A stretch of DNA of 33,968 nt, taken from NCBI GenBank assembly GCA_003552785.1, contig PUOQ01000075.1:1-33968 (forward strand), read 5' to 3'. Below the pieces are notes generated by a model. The model searched no databases. It saw nothing but the letters and a program-made list of their open reading frames with translations, and was not told the origin of the DNA. Below, piece by piece: positions 7,613 to 15,389 of this stretch (the first letter of the stretch is position 1; every line of letters begins with the position of its first letter). Position numbers and translations under genes: made by a program. This stretch comes from Dehalococcoidia bacterium. Its GTDB lineage: Bacteria; Chloroflexota; Dehalococcoidia; Dehalococcoidales; CSSed11-197.

Positions 7613-8289
7613 ACATTTTAATAATCGATGATGATCCGGAAATAATCAACGTAATAAGCCTCACTCTCCGGGTGGGGTGGCCGGGTGTCGAGATAAATTC
7701 TGCCCGCCTGGGACAACATGGGCTGGACCTGGTGGAAACCAAGCAGCCAGACCTGGTTGTTCTCGATCTGGGCTTGCCGGACATTAGCGGCTTTGAAGTT
7801 CTAAAGCAAATAAGACTCTTCTCCGATGTCCCGGTGGTTATTTTAACTGTAAGCGAACAGGAAGCTGATGTTGTTAGTGGCCTTGAAATGGGTGCCAATG
7901 AATACATAACAAAACCCTTCAGGCAGATGGAATTACTCGCCAGGCTCAAATCTACATTGAGATTGCTTTATTCGCCGGAAAAATCGGAAAGTTTTATAAA
8001 AATCGGAACGTATAATTTTTTCCCTCAGATGCGCAAACTGGAAAGCAGGCACCAAAATATTTCTTTAACACCCACCGAAGCTACTATTTTACTTCATCTG
8101 GCAAGAAACCGGGGAAAAACAGTCACCTACGCAAGCATTGCTCAAAAATTGTGGGAGGGTGACTACCCTGGTTCTTCCGAAGCAATTCGGGTTTACTTGC
8201 GAAACTTAAGAAAGAAAGTTGAAAAGGACCCCGCTAACCCCAAAATTATAAAGACAAGCCCCGGAATTGGTTATTACCTCTTTTCTTAA
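7609..8289 (+). CDS. OmpR-family response regulator
   Basis: The protein has 226 residues. The receiver domain (1-~120) has acidic residues Asp7-9, phospho-acceptor Asp53 in VLDLGLPDISG, Thr80 and Lys102 (TKPF), all as expected. The C-terminal winged helix (about 130-226) has LTPTEATILLHLARNRGKTVTYASI and the recognition-helix region AIRVYLRNLRKKVEKDP, followed by the usual GIGYYLF end. It is a DNA-binding transcription regulator phosphorylated by the kinase encoded immediately upstream (4-bp overlap). Its targets are unknown. Nearby candidates are the exported molybdenum hydroxylase genes and the diheme lipoproteins. A 10-bp inverted repeat at 8317-8340 just after the gene could be a binding site or a weak terminator. 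Confidence 0.93.
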   Translation: MNILIIDDDPEIINVISLTLRVGWPGVEINSARLGQHGLDLVETKQPDLVVLDLGLPDISGFEVLKQIRLFSDVPVVILTVSEQEADVVSGLEMGANEYITKPFRQMELLARLKSTLRLLYSPEKSESFIKIGTYNFFPQMRKLESRHQNISLTPTEATILLHLARNRGKTVTYASIAQKLWEGDYPGSSEAIRVYLRNLRKKVEKDPANPKIIKTSPGIGYYLFS

Positions 8290-8316
8290 CCATTTTACTT
8301 CTTCTTTTCTGTATCA

Positions 8317-8340
8317 ATAAGAATATTATTATATTCTTAT
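8317..8340. promoter_or_regulatory. AT-only inverted repeat after the regulator gene
   Basis: ATAAGAATAT and its exact complement are separated by TATT. It is too weak for a classic terminator because it has almost no GC. It could be a dimeric regulator operator ahead of the stand-alone receiver gene. The function is inferred only. Confidence 0.35.
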
Positions 8341-8432
8341 AACGAAATCATAATATTACTCTGCATTTAATCACGGGCTTTCTTATATAACTCTGATATC
8401 CTTTTACGCAACAAAACCTGGAATTGATATTG

Positions 8433-8831
8433 ATGGATGAGAAATTATTGGTATTGATTGCATTGAAGGATAAAGAGACTCAAGGAAACGTGGTGCGAGC
8501 TTTCAATATTTGTTTCCCGGATGCCTGTATTGAAACGACATATTTTGGCTATGAATGTATTCAGCTGGTTAAAGACAAAAATCCGGATATTGTAATACTG
8601 GACAGTTTTTTTGACGACATGGAAGGAAACGGTGTGCTTGAAAATATTCGCGCTTACTCAAATGCTCCGGTGATCATGATGGCTTATTCAAAGGATGAAA
8701 AGAGGCTTGTTGCAGCTTTTGAGCTGGGGGCCAGTGATTATATGGTAAAACCCGTTCACCAGATGGAGCTAATTGCCAGGGCGAGATCTTTATTGAGAAC
8801 TCATCGTGCCAAAAACGCTGGAAGAGGATGA
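8433..8831 (+). CDS. Stand-alone receiver domain, degenerate acidic pocket
   Basis: From ATG 8433 this is a 132-residue single receiver domain. An upstream TTG at 8424 is also possible. The fold is clear: Asp57 in PDIVILDSFFDDMEGNG lies in the phospho-acceptor place, Lys106 is in MVKPV, and the LGASDYMVKPVHQMELIARARSLL segment is typical. The acidic pair that binds magnesium (normally DDD after the first strand) is missing: the N-terminus reads LLVLIALKDKE. Phosphorylation may therefore be weak or absent. No output domain is present in frame. It follows the kinase-regulator pair on the same strand. Possible roles are a phosphate sink, a decoy, or a constitutive protein-interaction module. The C-terminal end overlaps another open frame that could be its displaced continuation. 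Confidence 0.82.
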   Translation: MDEKLLVLIALKDKETQGNVVRAFNICFPDACIETTYFGYECIQLVKDKNPDIVILDSFFDDMEGNGVLENIRAYSNAPVIMMAYSKDEKRLVAAFELGASDYMVKPVHQMELIARARSLLRTHRAKNAGRG

Positions 8832-9042
8832 AATAATTCTAAATAAAAATTTGACACGAAAATTTATGATTGGTTCAGGTAAAAAATATTCCGCCGGATC
8901 CTGCCGGGGGAAACCGGGGTGCCGGGGTTATTCAGGCGTTTCCACCGGCTTAAATATGATTGACCTCCCCCTCCCGTGTGCTTTAGCCCTGGGCGTAATC
9001 GGGGTTACGGCAGGGTCCGGTTTATACCAGATAAAGCAATAA
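8806..9042 (+). CDS. Doubtful small ORF, possibly a shifted tail of the receiver
   Basis: This is an open frame of 78 codons from GTG 8806 that overlaps the receiver by 26 bp in another frame and has no Shine-Dalgarno. The early part (AKTLEEDEIILNKNLTRKF) reads like a linker that could continue the receiver after a one-base frameshift. The last part is hydrophobic (LPCALALGVIGVTAGSGLY) and could be a single membrane helix. I recognise no domain. Either it is not a gene, or it is the remnant of a longer response regulator or membrane tail. Confidence 0.25.
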   Translation: MPKTLEEDEIILNKNLTRKFMIGSGKKYSAGSCRGKPGCRGYSGVSTGLNMIDLPLPCALALGVIGVTAGSGLYQIKQ

Positions 9043-9063
9043 TTTGAAAGGTGGTGAATTAAT

Positions 9064-9240
9064 ATGGGTGAAATGAATCCGCGTTCCACCATTGGCCTCA
9101 GAAAATCAACCAAAGCCAAATTGGATAAAAGCCGAGCTCCCGGGCAATGCTATGACGGTTTTCTTTGTCAGCTGGTTGATATGTGGGAGGAAGTGAATGG
9201 TGAGCGGCATTTAAACCGAACCATAAAAAATTTAGAATAA
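9064..9240 (+). CDS. Small ribbon-helix-helix-like protein (58 aa)
   Basis: ATG 9064 is preceded by a good Shine-Dalgarno (GAAAGGTGG). The product of 58 residues reads RSTIGLRKSTKAKLDKSRAP, then GQCYDGFLCQLVDMWEEVNG. The pattern of a beta strand T-I-G-L followed by S/T-K-x-K-L-D, a short loop G-Q-x-Y-D and an amphipathic helix is that of short ribbon-helix-helix-like or DUF7557-like proteins common in archaea and Chloroflexi. They are often antitoxin-like or DNA-binding. No toxin gene is adjacent. It sits between the receiver gene and the molybdenum hydroxylase operon and could regulate either. Confidence 0.6.
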   Translation: MGEMNPRSTIGLRKSTKAKLDKSRAPGQCYDGFLCQLVDMWEEVNGERHLNRTIKNLE

Positions 9241-9360
9241 CCTGTTTTTAGCACTCCAAATTAAGAGCTTAAATACAAACACAAGGAGGTGAAGATAGAA
9301 CTATAAAGTAAAAACAGCATGTGATTTAAAAATTAAGAAAGGAGTTCAAAAGAACAAATT

Positions 9361-10158
9361 ATGCCACATGAAAGAAACAAAGATCCAAAAAACATTTCAA
9401 GACGGCAGTTCTTGCGTGATGCCGGAATTGTGGTTGGAGGAACTGCCGTTGGTTCTGCTTTTATCCTCACCGCCTGTGGTGAAGAAAAAGAGATAACCAA
9501 AACCGTAACCAAAACAGACACTGTTACAACCACTGCGCCGGGGACGACCGTCACACAAACAGCGACGGAAACAGCAACCAAATATGTTTGCCCGGTGTGC
9601 AATGAAGAGTTTGATTCACTCGATGAGTTAAAAAACCACTTTGAATCAGAGCACCCGGATGATAAAGAAATCAAAGATGAACTCGACCGGGTGGTTACCT
9701 ATACCGTAAATGGCCATCAGTACGTTTTACAGGTAGACCCTCAGGAAACTTTGCATGATGTACTGCGTGAAAAGTGCGGATATTTATCACTTAAGGATAT
9801 GTGCACTGGATGGGGTGCATGCGGCTCCTGTACTGTAATTGTTGAAGGTAAGCCAATTCTGGGTTGCATGGCTCTGGCAAGAGAGTTTGACGGGGCCAAC
9901 ATGGAGACGTCCGAGGGGCTAGCCCAGAAGAAGCATCCATTGATTGATACTTATGTAAAACACTATACCATGCAGTGTGGTTACTGCACACCGGGTTTCA
10001 TAGTAACTTCAAAGGCGCTTCTTGACATGAACCCAAACCCGACCGTAGAAGATATACGCGACAAGCTTGCAGGTAACCTGTGTCGCTGCGGCACCTACCC
10101 GCAGCACATACCGGCAGTTCAGGAAGCCGCAGAAATCCTGCAACAAGGAGGAGAATAA
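9361..10158 (+). CDS. Tat-exported 2Fe-2S subunit of molybdenum hydroxylase, with C2H2 finger
   Basis: The protein has 265 residues. A twin-arginine signal (SRRQFL, residues 13-18) ends in lipobox LTAC (Cys39), so it is a Tat-exported lipoprotein. A Thr-rich linker (about 45-73) leads to a C2H2 zinc-finger-like unit (Cys77, Cys80, His93, His98). The 2Fe-2S domain of the xanthine dehydrogenase family follows: plant-type cluster Cys148, 154, 157, 169 and second cluster Cys206, 209, 241, 243. It would pass electrons from the molybdenum site to FAD or outward. Its stop overlaps the next start by one base (TAATG). The zinc finger inside an exported iron-sulfur subunit is unusual. The partner subunits have no signal peptides, so they are probably carried out bound to this one, as in E. 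coli PaoABC. AAGGAG lies rather far (about 16 nt) from the ATG. Confidence 0.93.
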   Translation: MPHERNKDPKNISRRQFLRDAGIVVGGTAVGSAFILTACGEEKEITKTVTKTDTVTTTAPGTTVTQTATETATKYVCPVCNEEFDSLDELKNHFESEHPDDKEIKDELDRVVTYTVNGHQYVLQVDPQETLHDVLREKCGYLSLKDMCTGWGACGSCTVIVEGKPILGCMALAREFDGANMETSEGLAQKKHPLIDTYVKHYTMQCGYCTPGFIVTSKALLDMNPNPTVEDIRDKLAGNLCRCGTYPQHIPAVQEAAEILQQGGE

Positions 10159-12530
10159 TGCCAGAGCAACCGTATCATACCAGAGAAGAGTTTAATTACG
10201 TTGGTAAGGCAGGCCTGAAGCGAAAAGATGGCCTGGAAAAGGCAGCAGGCACGGCCCTGTTTACAAGGGATGTGTACCTGCCGGGCATGCTTATAGCCAA
10301 GACCTTTGAATCTCCCTATGCACACGCAAAGATTGTAAGTATGGACACCAGCAAAGCCGAGGCTTATCCGGGTGTACATGCGGTGCTTCGTTATGATGAC
10401 CCCGAATTAGCCTATGAATTTGAATACCCATCATGGGGATGGTCTGCACAATATCAGCATCCGCTAAATCAAATTGCCCACTGGGCAGGCTGCCCCATGG
10501 GCTTTGCCATCGCCGCAGTCGATGAACAGACGGTAGACGAGGCCATGAAACTGGTTGAAATCGAATGGGAAATATTGCCCTTTGAGCTAGACTATGAACA
10601 ATCGGCCAAAGATGACGTTATACTTGAAGCCCACCGGGATATTGATACCAATATCCGTAGCGCCGAGGGGGTCATCGAACATGAACTGGGCGATGTGGAA
10701 AAGGGCATGCAGGAAGCAGATAACATTGTCAAGTTTACCTACATCGATGAAGAAGACACTTGGGGCGGGGTTGAAGCCCTTTCCTGCATTGCAGTATGGA
10801 GAGGGGACCACCTGGACATCTGGGTGCATAACCAGACACCCAACCCGGCTCAAATGCGGCTTGCCGGGTACCATCAATGGGTTCCAGTCGGATACTTCGT
10901 AAGAGTTGCTCCGCCTGTTAACCAGTATACTCTGGCAAACAAAATACATGTACATTCGCTGTATCAGGGCGCACAGTTTGGTGGCCCCAACTGGAATACA
11001 TGGTACTGCAACTATCCTTTAACTGCAGCATGGCTTGCCAAAAGGGCTCAAAAACCGGTTAAGCACATTCTTGACCGCAGCCATTTTGAAAACCGTGGCT
11101 ATGATGAAGCGGTGCATTATATGGAAGTCGGTTTTAAAAATGACGGTACAATTACCGCTCTTAAATCTTTGGACTATGGATCCACCATTGACTTCCCCTT
11201 TAAAGTCGGTAAAGGCACCGGTGTTCCCAATTATTACGATACGGTAATTGTGCCTTATGTCAACAAAGGTCCAAAATCCTGCTACCGCCATGGCATGAAG
11301 GAATGCGGCGGGCTTAATTTACCCTATTCAATTGTTGCCGGAGAACTGGGAATGCCAATGACTGAAGTAGCCCTCAAGAATGACGGTTGCTATGGCAATA
11401 GCATGGAGTGGATAAACGAAAATGTTAAAGCCCAGTACGGCTGGACGCGTGACAGCTTGAAAGAAGTCATTGAAGCCGGTAAAGAAGCAATCGGATGGGA
11501 TGAAAAGTGGCACCTGCCAGGAGAGAAAAAACTGGATAATGGCAGGTACCATGGTATTGGGCTTGCTTTTTCTCACAACTGGGAAGTCGACCCCAATACT
11601 TATTTTCAGCCTAACCAGGCATGCGTTGCCATCCAGCGAACCGAAGGCTCGGTAAAACTGATTGCACGCCACTCAGACGGTGGCTGGACCGGGGAAACTT
11701 CATACTGTCAGATTGTAGCTGATGAACTTGGGGCTAAATACGATGACGTTGAAATTCGCCCCTTTGATGATGTTAAATTTGAACTGAAACAGGGCATGGG
11801 CTCCTGCGGGCTGATATGCAGTTCTGTATTTCTGGTGGAAGCTGCACGTAATTGCAAAAAGAAACTGCTTGAAATCTGTACTGAGCCGACCGGCCCTGGT
11901 GGAAGACAAATATTCCCGGGATTAACACCCGATGACCTGGAAGTAAAAGACAGCGTAGTTTTTGAAAAAGCCAATCCGGATAATAAGAAGACCTTCTATG
12001 AGGTATGCCAGGCCGACTGGCAATTCCACGACCCTGCAATCGGATGGGCGGCCAACCGGCGGCACGGCATGGAAATTTGGAACCTGTTGCGGCAGGCTAC
12101 ATTCATGGAAGTAGAAGTCGACACCGAAACCGGTGAAGTTATCATCAAAAAGGTTGTTAACGTCAACGACGTCGGCAAATGCGTTACACCTGAGTCGGTA
12201 AAGGGCCAGCAATATGGTGGCTCCTATATGGGTATAGGCAACTCCAGGAACGAAGAAGTTCTCTACGACACTCAGACAGGATTCCAGATAAATGACAACC
12301 TGATTGACTACAAGTGGTTTTCCTTTAACGACATTGAAGGCCCAATGGAACAGATAATTATAGAGACCGGTATGGGCTATGGGGCCTATGGTATGAGTGG
12401 CTGCAGCGAAGTTGTTGGCGCGTTGATGGCTACTTCTACCAGTGACGCAATATTTAATGCTACTGGCAAGCGCGTTACCCACTTCCCAACTACACCGGAC
12501 CGGGTGCTAAAAGCACTTGGGAAGATATAG
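10158..12530 (+). CDS. Molybdopterin-binding subunit, xanthine dehydrogenase family
   Basis: The protein has 790 residues from ATG 10158, behind AAGGAGGAG. This start removes an unlikely 26-residue extension. It belongs to the large subunit of the xanthine dehydrogenase/aldehyde oxidase family: N-terminal a/b hammerhead (KAAGTALFTRDVYLPGML, SPYAHAKI), QGAQFGG in place of the usual G-G-x-F-G, and a C-terminal active-site segment GCSEVVGA whose Glu751 corresponds to the base that activates water. The substrate cannot be read from the sequence. No signal peptide is seen, so it should fold with its cofactor in the cytoplasm and leave by hitch-hiking on the Tat subunit. The GCSE segment differs from the common GxGE, so the pocket may be unusual. 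The FAD subunit starts 14 bp after its stop. Confidence 0.92.
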   Translation: MPEQPYHTREEFNYVGKAGLKRKDGLEKAAGTALFTRDVYLPGMLIAKTFESPYAHAKIVSMDTSKAEAYPGVHAVLRYDDPELAYEFEYPSWGWSAQYQHPLNQIAHWAGCPMGFAIAAVDEQTVDEAMKLVEIEWEILPFELDYEQSAKDDVILEAHRDIDTNIRSAEGVIEHELGDVEKGMQEADNIVKFTYIDEEDTWGGVEALSCIAVWRGDHLDIWVHNQTPNPAQMRLAGYHQWVPVGYFVRVAPPVNQYTLANKIHVHSLYQGAQFGGPNWNTWYCNYPLTAAWLAKRAQKPVKHILDRSHFENRGYDEAVHYMEVGFKNDGTITALKSLDYGSTIDFPFKVGKGTGVPNYYDTVIVPYVNKGPKSCYRHGMKECGGLNLPYSIVAGELGMPMTEVALKNDGCYGNSMEWINENVKAQYGWTRDSLKEVIEAGKEAIGWDEKWHLPGEKKLDNGRYHGIGLAFSHNWEVDPNTYFQPNQACVAIQRTEGSVKLIARHSDGGWTGETSYCQIVADELGAKYDDVEIRPFDDVKFELKQGMGSCGLICSSVFLVEAARNCKKKLLEICTEPTGPGGRQIFPGLTPDDLEVKDSVVFEKANPDNKKTFYEVCQADWQFHDPAIGWAANRRHGMEIWNLLRQATFMEVEVDTETGEVIIKKVVNVNDVGKCVTPESVKGQQYGGSYMGIGNSRNEEVLYDTQTGFQINDNLIDYKWFSFNDIEGPMEQIIIETGMGYGAYGMSGCSEVVGALMATSTSDAIFNATGKRVTHFPTTPDRVLKALGKI

Positions 12531-12544
12531 GAGGCTGAAAAAAG

Positions 12545-13522
12545 ATGAAATTGCATAAATTCAATCATGTTAACCCAAAAAGCGTAGATGAAGCTGTATC
12601 GATCCTGGGAAGAAATGGAGGTAAAGCCTGTGTAAATGCCGGTGGTACCGACATGGTCGGTGTGTTGCGGCTAAAGATACTACCCGAATACCCTGATGTG
12701 GTTGTGAACCTGAAATCTATTTCGCCAAGCATGAACTATATAGAAGAAGACGGAAATGTCTTAAAAATAGGTGCTCTAACCCTGCTTGACGATATAGCCA
12801 ATAACGAGATAGTAAAGGAAAAATACACAGCTCTTGCCCAGGCAGCGCATAAAACCGCATCTCCACATATCCGGGTTATGGGCACCATAGCCGGAAACCT
12901 TTGCCAGCACAACCGCTGCTGGTATTACTGGAAAAAAGACAATATTTTTAATTGTGCACGGAAAGACACAACAGGACTGTGTTACGCAACTGCCGGGCAG
13001 AACAAATTCCACTCTGTGTTTGGAGCAGCGGCGGGTTGCCTGGCATTTCATCCAAGCGATATGGCACCGGCCCTGGTGGCCCTGAACGCCGATGTTGTAA
13101 CTTCCAAAAGAACCATTCCGATTGATGAGTTTTTCACCGTGAAAGTTAGTCCGAGTGGCGCTGGCTCTACAGTACTTGAAAGTGACGAGGTTGTCACTGA
13201 AATTCAGGTGCCGCAACCTGCTTCAGGTGTAAAGAGTGCATTTGTGAAATTTGCCCTTAGAAAATCAATTGACTTCCCGGTAGCCAATGCTGCTGCTGCC
13301 ATTGGCGGTGAAGAAGCTCGAATCTGCATGGGGGCCGTTGCCCCCAATCCCAGGCGGGCAACCGGGGCTGAGGATTCAATCCGCGGTCAATCTATAAATG
13401 AATCCAATGCCGATGCGGCCGCTGCCGAGGCGGTACGTAATGCTATGGGCCTAGCACACAATCGATGGAAAATTCAGATTGCAAGAGCTATGGTAAAAAG
13501 AGCAATTCTCGGTTGCGCATAG
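12545..13522 (+). CDS. FAD/4Fe-4S subunit of molybdenum hydroxylase
   Basis: The protein has 325 residues. The FAD-binding domain of the CoxM/XDH family is clear: VNAGGTDMVGVLR, then TIAGNLCQHNR, with a C-terminal CO dehydrogenase flavoprotein-like domain. An insertion after TIAGNL carries cysteines 125, 137, 146 and 165 (RCWYYWK...NC...LC...GC). This is the place and spacing of the extra 4Fe-4S cluster of E. coli PaoB (YagS) and of 4-hydroxybenzoyl-CoA reductase beta. The complex thus has the PaoABC set of cofactors: Mo-pterin, two 2Fe-2S, 4Fe-4S and FAD. The gene order small-large-FAD differs from paoA-paoB-paoC. A hairpin terminator follows at 13548. No signal peptide is seen, so export with the Tat subunit is inferred. 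Confidence 0.92.
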   Translation: MKLHKFNHVNPKSVDEAVSILGRNGGKACVNAGGTDMVGVLRLKILPEYPDVVVNLKSISPSMNYIEEDGNVLKIGALTLLDDIANNEIVKEKYTALAQAAHKTASPHIRVMGTIAGNLCQHNRCWYYWKKDNIFNCARKDTTGLCYATAGQNKFHSVFGAAAGCLAFHPSDMAPALVALNADVVTSKRTIPIDEFFTVKVSPSGAGSTVLESDEVVTEIQVPQPASGVKSAFVKFALRKSIDFPVANAAAAIGGEEARICMGAVAPNPRRATGAEDSIRGQSINESNADAAAAEAVRNAMGLAHNRWKIQIARAMVKRAILGCA

Positions 13523-13547
13523 TTTAAAGACAGCGTCTTAATTTTGG

Positions 13548-13580
13548 TAAATGAGGCGGTGTTATTAACCGCCTCATTTA
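13548..13580 (+). terminator. Terminator hairpin of the molybdenum hydroxylase operon
   Basis: A 13-bp perfect stem (TAAATGAGGCGGT and complement) with a 7-nt loop lies 26 bp after the FAD-subunit stop. T residues lie in the 3' arm. It closes the three-gene operon. Confidence 0.8.
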
Positions 13581-13606
13581 CAATAGTGGTAATATAATAA
13601 TATTAT
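13577..13606 (+). promoter_or_regulatory. Promoter candidate giving a leaderless mRNA
   Basis: TTTACA (13577-13582), an 18-bp spacer and TATTAT (13601-13606) place the expected start of transcription at about the ATG at 13612. No Shine-Dalgarno precedes that ATG, which agrees with leaderless translation. The -35 overlaps the terminator arm of the previous operon. Confidence 0.4.
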
Positions 13607-13611
13607 ACCGC

Positions 13612-14184
13612 ATGAATTTAACGAGCGGGTATTCGGGCATGCTTAAAAGCTGGCGATTCTGGTTTTTTAATGCGCTATTATTATCTGCTGTAATTATGAT
13701 GGTTGTATCATTCATGGGCCCCTGGTGGACGTCACGCATCGAGCCGGCTCCCGGGCAACCATCGGCTATCGGTATGGTAATAGAAATTTTTCAATGGGGT
13801 ATTCCGGAAGGTCCACACGTAGAACATTATATGGAAGATGTAACTCCGGATTATCAGATTGCGCTGGCGCGTATTTTTCTTGCCGGAAGCATTGCGCTGG
13901 CTTTTGCCAGTTCCTGGTTGCGGGGTTTGGCTGGCAAATTAATTTTGGGGCTTGTGGGTGCAGCCTGGGTGGGTTATGCACTCGGCGCTTATTATCTGAT
14001 TTCCAGCCGTACTGCTGAGTACGGGATGCCACTCCAAGGAAAAGAAACTGTATATGATTTTGTGTTTATCGTCGTTGCAACTTCTGGCTTTGAATTTGAA
14101 TACTACCTTGCCTATGCAGCCGGTTTGCTGTGTATATTGCTGGCGGTTATGCGGAGTTTAATTACCGGGAAATTATTAAAATAA
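13612..14184 (+). CDS. Four-helix membrane protein, unknown function
   Basis: The protein has 190 residues with about four hydrophobic segments: near 15-36 (FWFFNALLLSAVIMMVVSF), 85-103, 108-130 (LILGLVGAAWVGYALGAYYL) and 163-184. A hydrophilic stretch of about 45 residues lies between helices one and two and is likely extracytoplasmic (PWWTSRIEPAPGQPS...). No motif was recognised. It lies directly after the exported molybdenum hydroxylase and may be a membrane partner, but its own promoter and the intervening terminator argue for separate expression. The start ATG 13612 lacks a Shine-Dalgarno and may be leaderless. Confidence 0.7.
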   Translation: MNLTSGYSGMLKSWRFWFFNALLLSAVIMMVVSFMGPWWTSRIEPAPGQPSAIGMVIEIFQWGIPEGPHVEHYMEDVTPDYQIALARIFLAGSIALAFASSWLRGLAGKLILGLVGAAWVGYALGAYYLISSRTAEYGMPLQGKETVYDFVFIVVATSGFEFEYYLAYAAGLLCILLAVMRSLITGKLLK

Positions 14185-14221
14185 AATATTATTACAATTG
14201 TATATAACTGGAGGGTTCTCG

Positions 14222-15328
14222 ATGTCTCTTATGTGGCAAAACAAATTACATGAATTGAAAAATTACATTAACAACAATCCTGAAATCATGGTAACGAAAA
14301 ACAAAACGGTAATCTCTGCGGAGTACAAGGTTAGATTTTACGAGCTTTTCAATGAAACGCGTAAAAGCTTCATTTTAGATTTGTTCAATGAAGAATTAGA
14401 TACTTCATACCAGCTTGCGCACAGTTTAAATGAAAGCATCGAAAACCTTAAAACTCAACTTGATTTGGATGAAGTTAATTTCCCAGATGGGATTAGTTGG
14501 TTCGTTCAAGACCCTTCAAAAGGCATGGCAAAAATTTTATGGGAACCTCTTTTTGATTTAATAGCCGATGATATAAGCATGGAAAAGTTTGAAAACATAA
14601 GCAAGGAAAAAGTCAAAAAGATCTTTGATACCAGTTTTTATGAAATGTATGAAGACTGGCTGGAGGTATCAATACTTGAAAAATTAGATGCCAGGCAGTT
14701 TCTAAGGGTGCTTGCCCCCACTATCATTGGATCTTTTGGTCATGCCCAGGGTTATGTAATGCATCTTGACGTAAAACCAGTTATTCCTCCAGAGGAATCA
14801 AAGGTGTTGTCACTTCGCCACCGTTTTGACTTCAATTCATTTTCTGTTCCTGATTTTATTGTATATTCTAAACATTTTCGAAAGTACGTTTCCGTTAAAG
14901 CAAGGCATCATGTGGCCAGGTGGATAGCTCATGAACCGAGTCAAAACAGGGAGTGGTTACCGTTAAGTGAGCTTGAAAATGTTTTGGGTGATGGCTATTT
15001 ATTGGTTTATATGGACGATAACCCCCTTAATCTTGCGCTTGTTAACGACGTTAATGTATTGTGTCGGCCGGACATGGTAATTGAGTTCAGGGAAAAAGAG
15101 GGGTGGTATTCTGCTGATGAGATAGAACTTATTGCCCGCCGGTCTGAACTGCTCCAGCCAAAGCTGGGCACTTTTATCGTATACAGGTGTCCGGGTGAAA
15201 ATATATCAAACAGCCAGATGGGTGATGGCTTTACCTTTCTTGAGGCCGGCATAGAAAAAAGCAGGCTGCAAAACATTATCAGGGTGTTAGAGGAAAGCGC
15301 CCTGAAACATATTTCCCGGCCTCAGTAG
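14222..15328 (+). CDS. Unrecognised 368-residue cytoplasmic protein
   Basis: The start is ATG 14222 behind GGAGGG. An upstream in-frame TTG at 14198 would add eight residues and is not needed. No signal peptide or membrane segment is seen. The first half is helical and acidic (LDLFNEELDTSYQLAHSLNESIENLK; KKIFDTSFYEMYEDWLEV). The second half is mixed alpha/beta with SVPDFIVYSKHFRKYVSVKARHHVARW, which faintly recalls a PD...K nuclease-like strand pattern but lacks the usual acidic residue after the second strand. I do not recognise the family. It precedes the biosynthetic cluster by about 60 bp on the same strand, so it could be either its first gene or unrelated. Its base composition is AT-richer than the cluster, which favours unrelated. 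Confidence 0.7.
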   Translation: MSLMWQNKLHELKNYINNNPEIMVTKNKTVISAEYKVRFYELFNETRKSFILDLFNEELDTSYQLAHSLNESIENLKTQLDLDEVNFPDGISWFVQDPSKGMAKILWEPLFDLIADDISMEKFENISKEKVKKIFDTSFYEMYEDWLEVSILEKLDARQFLRVLAPTIIGSFGHAQGYVMHLDVKPVIPPEESKVLSLRHRFDFNSFSVPDFIVYSKHFRKYVSVKARHHVARWIAHEPSQNREWLPLSELENVLGDGYLLVYMDDNPLNLALVNDVNVLCRPDMVIEFREKEGWYSADEIELIARRSELLQPKLGTFIVYRCPGENISNSQMGDGFTFLEAGIEKSRLQNIIRVLEESALKHISRPQ

Positions 15329-15389
15329 TTTGCCTATAATCAGGTCGAGGTGTGTTGCTTGAAAAAATTTTTGATACGATGCTAAATAT

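Noticed and set aside
9282..9320. Strong Shine-Dalgarno AAGGAGGTGA with no gene behind it
   Set aside because: No start codon with an open frame follows. A GTG overlapping it meets a stop after five codons. It is probably part of the leader of the 2Fe-2S gene.
11922..12482. Minus-strand ORF of 186 codons inside the molybdenum subunit
   Set aside because: Antisense shadow of a well-supported gene. No motif and no ribosome-binding site.
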